From contig CP094668.1 in the NCBI GenBank assembly GCA_022836915.1, positions 4,402,001 to 4,466,000 on the forward strand: 64,000 bases of DNA, given 5' to 3'. Positions 35,303 through 45,928 of the stretch are shown piece after piece. A model generated the notes under the pieces. It was given only the letters and a program-made list of their open reading frames with translations, did no database searches and was not told the DNA's origin. Each line of letters opens with the position of its first letter. Position 1 is the first letter of the stretch. Made by a program: the position numbers and the translations under genes. The stretch comes from Paenibacillus sp. OVF10. GTDB lineage: Bacteria > Bacillota > Bacilli > Paenibacillales > Paenibacillaceae.

Positions 35303-36871
35303 ATGATTAATATCCTGATTGTGGACGATCAAAAACACATTCGTGACGGCCTGCAGGCCATGCTGCATCAATTTCCTCTGGAGCTGAACAACATATACTG
35401 TGCCGCAAGCGGGGTTGAGGCGCTGTGCCTATTGAGGCAGTATTGCATTCACATCGTTATTACCGATATTATGATGCCCGATATGGATGGATTAGCACTC
35501 ATGGCTCAAACCAAAGAGGAATACATGGATGTGGAATACCTCATTATCAGCGGTTATCGTGATTTTACATATGCCCAAAAAGCTATCGGGCTTGGGGCAA
35601 AGGGCTACTTGCTCAAACCTTTGAAGCGAGAGGATCTGCAAAATTCCCTGGAGCATGTATGGCAAGAGATCCAGACACGGCAGGCACTTACGCATAATAT
35701 GCAGCGTGTATCCCGTCTCGCCCAAGAGACCGATCGTAAAGAATTAAGAATGTTTATGCAAGGTGCGTTAAGTGATGACGCATGGATTCTTCAGATTGAG
35801 GAACAAAATGATGCGTTATGGCGTAATTATCGCCTAGCCCTGCTGCGGGAAGAAGTTTGCATGAACCAGCCCGGAGCCAGCAGCGCCCATAGCATGGAAG
35901 CCATTGCTTATCGTGTGTTTGGCAAACAAGGTTGTATTTGCCTGCAACATCGCCCATACCTGATTCTTGCGGTGGATGCGTCCATAGATCCAAGTGTTTT
36001 GCCTGCAGCGCTCAAGGAAGGAAAGATCGATGCCATAACGGCCATGACGAACCCGATTCAGGGTTAAAAGAACTACCCGACAGCTATAACCAAGTGCTTG
36101 AGCTCTATCGGCACAGTTACCTGTTTCCTGATCAGTCCAGTATCTTCCCAGCGCATATTGAGCATATGGAACAGCAGTGGCAACTTCCCTATGAAGACTT
36201 ATATGAACTGTTCCAGTCGGTTGGAACAGATAACAGTGGAACAATAACGAAGGGTATTTCTGCAATATTTCACAAAAGGTGCTGCAACGTTATCCCATTC
36301 GCTATACTCAACAGCTCTGCGCCGCCACTATTCAGATGATGGAGGAATACGAACGGGTTATCCGCCCTTATATGGGGAAGAAAAGCTTGACCTTGAATCA
36401 TTGCGTAACCTCTTTGATTATCCAGGGATGCGTGAGTATATACAAGCACTGCAACAGCAGCTGCTTCGGCTAAATCAGTTATATTATGACTATAAGTGCA
36501 GCTATCGCCATTCGCAGGATCTAAATGAAGCCATTCGTTTTATACACGAGAGTTACCACAAACCGCTGGACCTCGCGATGGTATCCAATCATATATCGCT
36601 TAATTATGCTTATTTTTCAAATCTGTTTAAGAAGAATATTGGTAAAGGTTTTGCTGAATACCTACGAGATGTGCGTCTGGATAAAGCGCGGCGGCTTCTC
36701 GCCGAAACCGACCATAAAATTGTGGAGGTGGCTGCTATGGTTGGCTATGAAAGCTACAAAAGCTTTACACGCGCGTTCCGACTTGTGATGCAGATCCAAC
36801 CCACAGAGTACCGACAGATGATGCGGCAGAAGGCAGAGCACAAAGCTCATTCCTATAACGCTATACCATGA
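35303..36871 (+). CDS. YesN-type response regulator with AraC output (frameshifted)
   Basis: The receiver MINILIVDDQKHIRDGLQAML has the phosphoacceptor Asp in IVITDIMMPDMDG and Lys in YLLKPLKRED. A variable middle region is spread over three frames (breaks near 36055, 36265 and 36390). The AraC/XylS HTH pair is complete: LDLAMVSNHISLNYAYFSNLFKK, GKGFAEYLRDVRLDKARRLL, KIVEVAAMVGYESYKSFTRAFR, PTEYRQMM. The joined length is about 520 residues, normal for YesN. It is phosphorylated by the kinase at 33461. The GH16 gene just downstream (37073) is the obvious first target. Confidence 0.9.
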
Positions 36872-37007
36872 AACAGCATAATCAAACGGACCATCTCCCT
36901 TGTTAAATATGCCAATTGAATCAAAAGCCAAAAAAATGGGATACCACAAAAACAATTGTACCTTTTCAGCAAATTAACCTATTCGATAGAATAAAGATAT
37001 TCCCACT

Positions 37008-37021
37008 TGTAAGCGATTTCC
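37008..37021 (+). promoter_or_regulatory. Candidate cre site before the GH16 gene
   Basis: TGTAAGCGATTTCC matches the catabolite-responsive element TGWAANCGNTNWCA at 13 of 14 positions. It lies 52 bp before the start codon, suitable for CcpA repression. Confidence 0.5.
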
Positions 37022-37072
37022 TTAATGCGCATGGATTGGGAGAAGCTATTATTCTATTAAAGGAGGGCAATT

Positions 37073-39121
37073 ATGAAACCATCTCACTTTACGGCAAAAA
37101 AGTTTATGCAAAAGGTACTCGGTATGTTTCTTGTGGTTGTGATGCTAGCTAGTATTGGCATACTGCCAGCTTCAAAGGTTCAGGCAGCGGGAACTACCGT
37201 AACCTCAATGGAGTACTTCTCACCAGCAGACGAGCCTGTTATTTCAAAATCAGGGGTTGGCAAGGCCAGCTACGGATTTGTTATGCCTAAGTTCAATGGA
37301 GGCTCCGCGACATGGAATGATGTTTACAGTGATGTAGGCGTTAATGTAAAAGTGGGCAACAACTGGGTTGATATCGACCAGGCAGGCGGTTATATCTATA
37401 ACCAAAACTGGGGGCACTGGAGCGATGGCGGCTTCAATGGCTATTGGTTCACCCTCTCCGCAACAACCGAGATTCAACTGTACTCCAAAGCGAATGGTGT
37501 TAAGTTGGAGTATCAACTTGTATTCCAAAACATCAACAAAACAACCATCACAGCGATGAATCCGACACAAGGTCCACAAATCACAGCAAGTTTCACAGGC
37601 GGTGCAGGCTTTACATATCCAACGTTCAACAATAATCCTGCGGTCACTTATGAAGCTGTTGCGGATGATTTGAAGGTGTATGTCAAACCTGTAAACAGTA
37701 ACACCTGGATTGATATTGACAATAACGCAGCCAGCGGCTGGATCTACGATCACAATTTTGGTCAATTCACGGATGGCGGCGGTGGGTACTGGTTTAACGT
37801 AACGGAGTCGATCAATGTCAAATTGGAATCAAAGACTTCTTCGGCTAATCTTGTTTATACCATTACGTTTAATGAACCTACAAGAAATTCATATGTCATT
37901 ACGCCATACGAAGGAACAACTTTCACAGCAGATGCGAATGGTTCCATTGGGGTTCCGCTTCCCAAAATTGATGGAGGGGCGCCAATCGCCAAGGAACTGG
38001 GCAATTTTGTATACCAAATTAACATCAATGGGCAGTGGGTTGATTTGAGTAACTCCAGCCAGAGCAAATTTGTATACTCCGGTAATGGGTATAACAATAT
38101 GTCCGATGCCAACCAGTGGGGTTACTGGGCCGATTATGTCTATGGTCTTTGGTTCCAGCCAATCCAAGAAAATATGCAGATCCGTATTGGATATCCGCTG
38201 AATGGACAGACGGGTGGAAATATTGGCAACAACTTCGTCAACTATACCTTCATCGGCAATCCAAATGCCCCGCGTCCGGATGTATCCGATCAAGAGGATA
38301 TCTCAATCGGGACGCCAACCGACCCGGCAATCGCGGGCATGAACCTCATTTGGCAAGATGAATTTAACGGAACTACGCTGGATACAAGCAAATGGAACTA
38401 TGAAACAGGATATTATCTCAACAACGATCCCGCTACTTGGGGATGGGGAAATGCAGAACTGCAGCACTACACAAACAGCACTCAAAATGTATATGTACAG
38501 GACGGAAAGCTGAATATCAAAGCCATGAACGATAGTAAATCTTTCCCGCAGGATCCAAATCGGTATGCACAGTATTCTTCAGGAAAGATTAACACCAAGG
38601 ATAAACTCTCCTTGAAGTACGGCAGAGTAGATTTTCGTGCCAAGCTTCCTACAGGTGATGGTGTATGGCCAGCACTGTGGATGCTTCCAAAAGATTCGGT
38701 ATACGGCACTTGGGCTGCATCAGGAGAGATTGATGTTATGGAAGCGAGAGGCCGTCTGCCTGGATCAGTAAGTGGTACCATACACTTTGGTGGACAATGG
38801 CCAGGGAACCAGTATTCGGGCGGTGATTATCACTTCCCGGCGGGGCAAACTTTTGCCAATGATTATCATGTATACTCAGTAGTCTGGGAAGAGGACAACA
38901 TTAAATGGTATGTAGACGGCAAGTTTTTCTATAAAGTCACTAACGAGCAGTGGTATTCCGCAGCTGCACCGAATAATCCGAATGCACCTTTCGATGAGCC
39001 GTTCTACCTTATTATGAACTTGGCAATCGGCGGAAACTTTGACGGTGGTCGTACTCCGAACGCCTCTGATATCCCTGCGACTATGCAAGTGGATTATGTA
39101 CGAGTGTATAAAGAACAGTAA
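37073..39121 (+). CDS. Secreted GH16 endo-beta-glucanase with N-terminal carbohydrate-binding repeats
   Basis: An intact 682-residue exoenzyme. The signal peptide ends about VQAAG (residue 37). Three repeats of about 110 residues follow. Repeats 1 and 2 contain WVDIDQAGGYIYNQNWGHWSDGG and WIDIDNNAASGWIYDHNFGQF with aromatic YWF ends; repeat 3 contains WVDLSNSSQSKFVYSGN. These resemble CBM56-like beta-1,3-glucan-binding modules (assignment tentative). The GH16 catalytic domain starts MNLIWQDEFNGTTLDTSKW and has the retaining-enzyme signature GEIDVMEARG (nucleophile Glu, then Asp, then acid/base Glu). VWPALWMLP and DYVRVYKEQ, the usual GH16 end, are also present. Laminarin-type beta-1,3(1,4)-glucan is the likeliest substrate. 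It starts after AAAGGAGGG behind a cre-like site. Confidence 0.93.
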   Translation: MKPSHFTAKKFMQKVLGMFLVVVMLASIGILPASKVQAAGTTVTSMEYFSPADEPVISKSGVGKASYGFVMPKFNGGSATWNDVYSDVGVNVKVGNNWVDIDQAGGYIYNQNWGHWSDGGFNGYWFTLSATTEIQLYSKANGVKLEYQLVFQNINKTTITAMNPTQGPQITASFTGGAGFTYPTFNNNPAVTYEAVADDLKVYVKPVNSNTWIDIDNNAASGWIYDHNFGQFTDGGGGYWFNVTESINVKLESKTSSANLVYTITFNEPTRNSYVITPYEGTTFTADANGSIGVPLPKIDGGAPIAKELGNFVYQININGQWVDLSNSSQSKFVYSGNGYNNMSDANQWGYWADYVYGLWFQPIQENMQIRIGYPLNGQTGGNIGNNFVNYTFIGNPNAPRPDVSDQEDISIGTPTDPAIAGMNLIWQDEFNGTTLDTSKWNYETGYYLNNDPATWGWGNAELQHYTNSTQNVYVQDGKLNIKAMNDSKSFPQDPNRYAQYSSGKINTKDKLSLKYGRVDFRAKLPTGDGVWPALWMLPKDSVYGTWAASGEIDVMEARGRLPGSVSGTIHFGGQWPGNQYSGGDYHFPAGQTFANDYHVYSVVWEEDNIKWYVDGKFFYKVTNEQWYSAAAPNNPNAPFDEPFYLIMNLAIGGNFDGGRTPNASDIPATMQVDYVRVYKEQ

Positions 39122-39124
39122 TTT

Positions 39125-39198
39125 GCGATTTCGCGTAGAGCGAATGAAGAGCAGATGGAACAGATGCTGGGCAAACCGGAGAACCTGAAATCTCATAC
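39125..39198 (+). pseudogene. Fragment of the lipoprotein gene at 3773
   Basis: These bases match 4049-4122 at most positions, including an exact CAGATGGAACAGATGCTGGG. They encode part of the MEQMLGKPDNLKSH region. The fragment begins only a few bases after the GH16 stop and ends before the terminator. A further stretch at 39297-39345 (RTAEGVTAVSPGSTIP) may be a second decayed piece of the same family. Confidence 0.65.
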
Positions 39199-39215
39199 TC
39201 TAAAATTGGCTTACG

Positions 39216-39248
39216 ACCGATTCCCGATATTTCTACCTGGGAATCGGT
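39216..39248 (+). terminator. Terminator after the GH16 gene
   Basis: ACCGATTCCC (39216-39225) pairs with GGGAATCGGT (39239-39248), followed by TGTTTAAATTT. Confidence 0.8.
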
Positions 39249-39494
39249 TGTTTAAATTTATACTTGATAATTTGGTTCATCGGAGCATAAATTCCGGACA
39301 GCGGAAGGCGTAACAGCGGTCAGTCCGGGTTCAACCATCCCTAGAAGGTTAAATTGAATTAAATCGCGTTATGGATCGGAAGATCGTTGCATGGAAAATG
39401 CTCTATTCGGTCTTTATAATGAGGGCAGACTTGGGCAGGAGAGACATAACCAGCTCCGCTCAGGGCACAGCATGCAACAATAAGGAGGCATATG

Positions 39495-41566
39495 ATGCTA
39501 ACTAGCGATACAGCCGTACAAGTGCAGCAACAGAATGTTAATCTTGTAAGCGTTACAAATGGGCACGTGAGCCTGGAGATCAATCTTGAAAATGGTGAAG
39601 TGTCCTGCATCGGCAAGCATTCTTCCCATGTGAAGGGCATTCGAAGTGCTTTTCGCTGGCAGGGCCGGGAATACAGCACGGATCATTATCAGAACCATGA
39701 GCTGAAGGAACAGGAAGATATTGTTCGAGAAGGATTTGGAAAAGGCATCCGCTTGGTTGTTCTGCATACAGCCTCGTTGCTGCCGCAACTGGAGCAGCAT
39801 TTCTATATATATGAATCCTCACCGTTTGTACTGGTGCAGACCGCTATAGTCGGGGATGAAGAGCTTAAGGCGAACCGGATGGCTGTGATCCAATCCAAAA
39901 CCATATCAATCGGTGGAGAATCCGGCCAGGATGACCCGAGCATTCTGCGGGTACCGTTTGATAACGACAAATGGGTCAGATATACGGTGGTCAAGCCGCC
40001 ACTGGATGTGGAGAGTTACGAGGTGACTGCCTTGTTCGCGCCCGACAGCCGCATGGGAATTGTGATGGGTTCCCTTACGCATAAGGTTTGGAAAACAGGG
40101 ATCCGTATGCAAAGCGAACAAAGTGGACATATCGAGGGACTTGATCTGTACGGCGGTGCCGTAAGTGAACTGACTCGCGATTCCCAGCCTCATGGTTATG
40201 TGAAGGGAACGAGAGTTGAATCCCCCTGGTATTCGTCGGGTTCTATGAAGACTACCGTGAAGGTCTTGAAGCTTACGGTCAGGCGAATACCTGGATTGAG
40301 GCTCAGTTACCGTGGGAGGGCGGTGTCCCAGTTGGATGGAACAGCTGGTCCGCAGCCATGAGTGATCTGGACTATGATTTGTATACAGCGACCAGCGATT
40401 TTCTGAAAAATGAAGTACAACCGCTTGGATTCGAGAATGAGGAAACGTTATACATCAACTTTGATGCGTTCTGGGACAACTTTACGCCGGAAGAAATGAA
40501 GAATGCGCTGGACCGGGTGCAGCAAAACGGGCATAGAGCCGGAACGTACTGGACTCCATTTGCCTTCTGGGGAGGGCCCGATCAGTTCGGTCAGGCGGTC
40601 GAAGGAACGAACGGCAAATACACCTATGCAGATATTCTGCTGCGTGACAGTGAGGGCGAAATTCTGCCAGATGTAGACGGTGGTCTGGCGATAGACCCGA
40701 CACATCCTGGCAACCTGCAAAGAATCGACTGGTTCACGAACAAATTCATCTCCGAAGGTTTCGAATATATCAAACTGGATTTCTTGGCACATGGCTCGTT
40801 GGAAGGACAGCACCACAATTCGGGTATTACAACAGGGATAGCAGCTTATCACTATGGCATGTCTTATTTGCAGCATAAACTCTCGCCAGAAGTAATCGGA
40901 CGACCATTTTTCATAAACTTGTCCATCGCTCCATTATTTCCATATGCTTTTGCCCACAGCCGCCGTATTTCCTGTGATGTCTTCGGTACACTTGCGGATA
41001 CGGAATATCTGTTGAACTCGTTGACACACGGCTGGTGGATGAGCAATACGCTCTATCGCTACAATGATCCGGATCATTCGGTGTTATACAAGAGCTTCAA
41101 CCAGGAAGCTACCTGCTGGCATGAAGGACGCAGCCGCCTGACCGCTTCAGTTATTGCTGGAACGGTGCTCCTGCTCGGGGATGACTTCCGTAAAGAGGAA
41201 GCTGCCGAACGAGCAAGAGCTTGGCTTGGTAACACGGATATTTTGAACGTTGCTCGTATGGGCAAAACCTTCCGTCCAGTTGAAAGCGATTTTGGGAAGC
41301 TGTCTTCTGACGTGTTTGTCCTGGAATCGCCGGAAGAAAAGAGTTTCTATCTCGCCGTCTTCAATTTTGATTCTGCACAGGCTGCGGAGAAATCCATCTC
41401 GCTGAAACGGGCCGGGCTAAACGCCAATGCCCTATACAATGTGCAAGATCTGTGGGAAGGCTCACAAGGGGAAACGTCTGGAGAGCTTATTGTCTCGCTG
41501 GAACCGGCGGAATCCAAAATCTTCAGATTGACCGTGAAGGAAAACGGATCGGAGTCAAATAATTAA
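39495..41566 (+). CDS. Cytosolic GH27-like alpha-galactosidase (frameshifted)
   Basis: ATG 39495 is seven bases after AAGGAGG. There is no signal peptide. An N-terminal beta-rich domain (VSLEINLENGEVSCIGKHSS ... LRVPFDNDKWVRYTV ... ELTRDSQPHGYV) precedes the barrel. The frame breaks at the C5 run 40222-40226. A sixth C gives ESPLVFVGFYEDYREGLEAYG, leading into GVPVGWNSWSA, ETLYINFDAFWDN, FEYIKLDFLAHGSLEGQHH (probable nucleophile Asp in KLDF), RISCDVFG and YRYNDPDHSVLYK. This order is that of clan GH-D alpha-galactosidases. The catalytic part is paralogous to that of the SLH protein at 45929. It would act on imported oligosaccharides. Confidence 0.8.
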
Positions 41567-41603
41567 GCGGAACCATGATCGATTTTAAAATAAAAACAAA
41601 GTC

Positions 41604-41639
41604 AAACGCGCGCTTTTGTATCTCACAGATCGCGCGTTT
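41604..41639 (+). terminator. Terminator after GH27-like gene
   Basis: AAACGCGCG (41604-41612) pairs with CGCGCGTTT (41631-41639), then ATTTGTTT. Confidence 0.8.
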
Positions 41640-41666
41640 ATTTGTTTGGGGACTGGAGGACATGAT

Positions 41667-43997
41667 ATGAACGATTTTACTTTATGGTATTCAACTCCTG
41701 CTACGGATTGGTCTCAAGGCCTGCCGCTGGGCAATGGTAGAATAGGAGCAGTGGTTATGGCGTCTTCGCATCGTGAGGTGTGGAGTATGAGCGAGGTTAC
41801 CTACTGGTCAGGACAGATTGACCCGGAGTATCCTCCGGCGGGAGGCAAGGCTGCTTTGGAAGAGATGCGCAGCTATTTTTTCTCGGGTGATTATGATGAA
41901 GGAGATCGTCTTGCCAAACAGCATCTGCAGCCAAAGAAGCGTAATTTCGGCACCCATCTTGGATTATGTGAAGTTGTTATTGATTTTGAGAAGAGGAATC
42001 CGGGTTCTGATGAAGCTGGAAGCTTCCAACATGAGCTGGATCTGACTCATGCACTGGCTGGGGCGTTCTGGAAAGATGACGACACCACGATTCGACGTGA
42101 AGTTTTCGCTTCTCACGCCGATGATATACTGGCCTCCCGAATTTGGAGCGAAGCTCCTGGTGGCGTATCCTTTACGCTAGGTTTGGAAGGGGAACGGAAT
42201 CATTCAAGGTTGCAGCCTTAGATGACAACACGCTTGAATTCCAAGGACAGGCAACGGAAAATGTACATAGTGATGGAACTTGCGGCGTATGGGCCAAGGG
42301 CCTGTTGAAGTTGATTGTATCCGGGGGACAATCGCTAGGAAAGATGGAAACCGATTGACCGTGACCGGAGCGGATGAGGCTTGGATTTATTTTAGTGTAA
42401 GCACGGATTATCGTCGTACCGATTCGGATTGGAAAACAGAGAGCAATTATACGCTAGTGAAAGCTTTAAATAAAGGTTATACCTCACTGAGAGAGGATCA
42501 TATCCGCGATTACTGTGAGCAATTTGACAAGATAGATATTCAGCTCGGGGTCACGGGGAAATCCGGCCTCACTACAGATCAGCGTATTCGTTTGTTGGAA
42601 CAGAGTGGTGGAGATGAAGATCCGCAGCTGTTCGCCTTGTTTTTCCAATATGGACGGTATCTGACCATCGCGGGGTCTCGCGAGAACTCTCCATTGCCAC
42701 TCCATCTCCAGGGAATCTGGAATGATGGTGAAGCGTGCCGAATGGGCTGGAGCTGTGACTATCACCTTGATGTGAATACTCAGATGAATTATTTCCCTAC
42801 AGAGATTACAAACCTGGGGAAGAGTCATCTTCCGTTGTTTCGGTATGTTGAGGATCTGGCACAGGCGGGCAGGGAAACGGCTCGTCATGTGTATGGATGC
42901 GACGGATGGGTCGCTCATGTCTTCTCCAATGTATGGGGCTTTACGCTGCCTGGATGGGAAACCTCGTGGGGGCTGAACGTTACAGGCGGATTATGGCTGG
43001 CTGCACACCTGATTGAGCATTATGAGTACAGTCAGGATCGTGTTTTCCTTGAGAATGTGGCTTATCCTGTACTTAAAGAATCCGCGGCCTTCTATCTGGA
43101 TTACATGTGTGAGCATCCTCGGAACGGTTGGCTGGTGACGGGTCCTTCCAATTCGCCGGAGAATCATTTTTATCCCGATAATTCGAGAGAGGGGTACAGC
43201 AGCTGTCTATGGGAACAACAATGGACCAGATGCTGGTGCGCAGGCTCTTTGAATTTTGTCTTAATTCAGTTGAACTTTTGAACAAAGACAAAGAACTCGG
43301 ACGCAAGCTGGAAGAAGCAATTGGCAAGCTTCCACCTCTACAGATCGGCAAGAAAGGGCAGTTACAAGAGTGGCTTGAGGATTATGAGGAGGCGCAGCCG
43401 GAGCATCGGCATTTGTCTCATATGTATGCGCTATATCCAGACAATCAGATTACACCTGACCATACACCGGAACTCAGTGCGGCAGTACGGATAACGTTGG
43501 AGAACCGCATGGTCCAGGAAGAGTTGGAGGATGTTGAATTTACAGCTGCTTTGTTGGGACTGGGTTTTGCGAGATTGCATGATGGGGAGACGGCTTATAA
43601 ACACCTCTCACATTTGATTGGCGGCCTGTGCTTCGATAATCTGTTCACCTATTCCAAATCCGGAATTGCTGGAGCAGAGAGTAATATTTTTGTCGTTGAT
43701 GGAAATTTCGGCGGTACAGCTGTCGTAGCGGAGATGCTGCTGCAAAGTTATGCGGGCGAGATTCACCTTCTCCCAGCGCTGCCACAGGCATGGAGCACAG
43801 GCTCGATAACCGGGCTGAGAGCAAAAGGGAATGCCGAGGTTGACATCGTCTGGGAGAACGGACAGTTAATTTCTACGAACATTCATACTTGCTCTGCAGG
43901 AACATTCACCATTTGTTGGGGCAAACATAGAACGATCCTTCATGCTGAAGCAGGCGAAAGTTACTATTTCAATAGCGAGCTGCAGTTGGTAAAATAA
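41667..43997 (+). CDS. GH95 alpha-L-fucosidase-type glycosidase, cytosolic (frameshifted)
   Basis: ATG 41667 follows GGAGGACATGAT. FTLWYSTPATDWSQGLPLGNGRIGAVV is the classic GH95 start. The catalytic region has LDVNTQMNYFP (two Asn that hold the nucleophilic water), TGPSNSPENHF (acid Glu) and VVDGNFGGTAVVAEML (Asp). Three one-G contractions break it: GAAGGGGAACGG near 42188, AAGGGCCTG near 42300 and GAGAGGGGTACAG near 43195. Each is repaired by one added G. Total about 777 residues, as usual. There is no signal peptide. It releases terminal L-fucose or L-galactose. With the GH27 and GH36 genes it suggests a substrate with fucosyl or galactosyl branches. Confidence 0.88.
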
Positions 43998-44030
43998 CGA
44001 TCTATACTTGAAAATAACTTTCATTTATAT

Positions 44031-44042
44031 GGACCATGGTCC
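44031..44042. promoter_or_regulatory. GGACCATGGTCC palindrome
   Basis: A perfect 12-bp palindrome, 55 bp ahead of the regulator gene at 44097. Possible operator; no known family consensus recognised. Confidence 0.35.
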
Positions 44043-44096
44043 CACGGAGGAAAAACATATAATAGAGACAGAAAGATACAAAGGGAGGGGACGTTG

Positions 44097-45628
44097 ATGT
44101 ACAGTATTTTTTTGGTAGACGATGAAGAACTGGGACTTGAGATGATGAGGGATTATATCCGTTGGGAAGAGATGGGTATCTATATCATGGGAACGGCGAG
44201 TAACGGCAGGGAGGCCTTGGAGAAAATTGAGGCCACCCAGCCTGATATCGTTCTTACCGATGTTCAAATGCCGATCATGAACGGTATTGATCTGGCGAGA
44301 AAGATACATGAGAGCTACGACTCGATCCAGGTGATGTTTCTGACCGGACACGATGAATTTCAATATGTAAAATCGGCTATCAACGTAGGCGCCGTGGGAT
44401 ATATGCTAAAACCTCTGGATTTAAACGAAATTGAAAGCGTTGTCAGTAAAGTTAAACAGCGCTGTGACGAAGTTGGAATTAAGAACCGTTCCATGGAGGC
44501 GGCCAAAGCCAATATCCTGAAGGAGTTATCTTACGAAAAAAATGAGGATCGTGCTATGGATCTCGCTTTTAGTTTCAGCCGTCTAACCCGGCAACCTGAG
44601 ACCACCCGATATGCAATGGCCTTGTTTAGTATCGATCCCAAGGAGGCCGAAGGAGAACAGCAAAGTCTGGAGGAATGTACAGGTCGTCTGGTGTCTTTTC
44701 TCGATCATTTCTTCAAGGCGAAGAACCTGAAAGCGATCTTTGTGGATTACAAGGAAGGAGAGACCGGTGTATTTATGGAAGCGGCCCAGCAGCCGGGACA
44801 TTATGCGTGGGAGGACTTGGCTGAGGCTATCCGTAGTGCCCTGGATTTTACGGTGACGGCTGCTGTAGGCGGACAAGAGACCGCGTTATCCCATATTCAC
44901 TGTCTGTACGAAGAGACACGAACCATCTTGAATGAGCGTTTCTATGAAGGTACAGGCACAATTATTCATGCTGGGACCGTTTCGAATCAGTTTTATACAG
45001 AGCATATGCCCCCTTTTGACCAAAAGGAATGGTTCGATTCCATTAACCGACTGGATTTTGAATGGGCGGCACAGAAGCTGCACGGGTATATTGAGGGATT
45101 GGCAACACTGAGAGTCAAGAAAAAATCATCTGCGACTGGTCGATAGATCTCGTGAATGAACTGCTGGAGCAGCTTCACAAACCTGTTCCGAAGCGGGCTG
45201 AGCTGTATCATTCCATCTATAATGCGCTGACTCTGCATGAGATCGAGGATCTGATTCTCGGTACTGCGGAAGATGCGGTGAGCATGCTGGGCGAGCGGTT
45301 TATGGACAAAAATGCAAAATTGATTCACAAGGTCCGTACCCTCATCGACCAGAATTACAATCAGCCGATTACCATCAACAGCCTGTCTGATCAGGTCTAT
45401 TTGTCACCGAACTATTTGAGATCCATTTTTAAGGACAAAACAGGGATGACAATTCACGATTATCTGACACGCATCAGATTGGATAAAGCCAGGGAACTAC
45501 TGGCAGACGGCTCGCTCAAGATTCACGATATCGCGCAGACCGTGGGCTATGAGAGTACATCCTATTTTATTTCTCTATTCCTGAAGACACAGGGCGTAAC
45601 ACCCAACGAATACAGGAAAAGTATGTGA
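44097..45628 (+). CDS. YesN-type response regulator with AraC output (frameshifted)
   Basis: The receiver MYSIFLVDDEELGLEMMRDYI has Asp in IVLTDVQMPIMNG and Lys in YMLKPLDLNE. The middle domain is open up to about 45120. After a break near 45100 the other frame reads TESQEKIICDWSIDLVNELL and ends with the AraC HTH: ITINSLSDQVYLSPNYLRSIFKDKTG, IHDYLTRIRLDKARELL, KIHDIAQTVGYESTSYF, GVTPNEYRK. About 510 residues. No kinase gene is adjacent. The nearest unpaired YesM-type kinase is on the minus strand at 52877-54633, 7 kb away, and is the best partner candidate. It probably drives the glycosidase and transporter genes around it. Confidence 0.88.
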
Positions 45629-45928
45629 CGATAGAGACTGTCTGGTAATGATGATATTGATGCTCTGTTTTCCTTGAACATGATTTGAATAGGCTCCCTC
45701 TTACTAACCTGTGATATGGCAAATGAAAGAGGCTTTCCTGTATGAATAGTAACATTGTGGTATGGAACATCCCCCTCCTCCTTTTTACAATTAACCATAT
45801 AGGAAAGAAAGGAGGAGAGAGGGGATTTAACAGCTCTTTATGAAAGCGATTACAGGCAATGGCTGTGAACCACTGCAGGAATAGGCATAGGGAGATCTAA
45901 CTCAATCATTAGAAAATGGAGGCATGTT
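45629..45928. other. Promoter region of the S-layer glycosidase gene
   Basis: No gene seen. It contains an AGGAAAGAAAGGAGGAGAGAGGGG purine tract (45800-45823 area) without a start codon behind it, the cre site at 45841-45854 and the ribosome site GGAGG at 45918-45922. Confidence 0.5.
45841..45854 (+). promoter_or_regulatory. cre site before the S-layer glycosidase gene
   Basis: TGAAAGCGATTACA fits the CcpA consensus TGWAANCGNTNWCA at every position, 75 bp before the start codon. It predicts glucose repression. Confidence 0.65.

Noticed and set aside
37250..38293. Long minus-strand frames inside the GH16 gene
   Set aside because: They overlap an intact, clearly recognised exoenzyme and have no ribosome site or family likeness.
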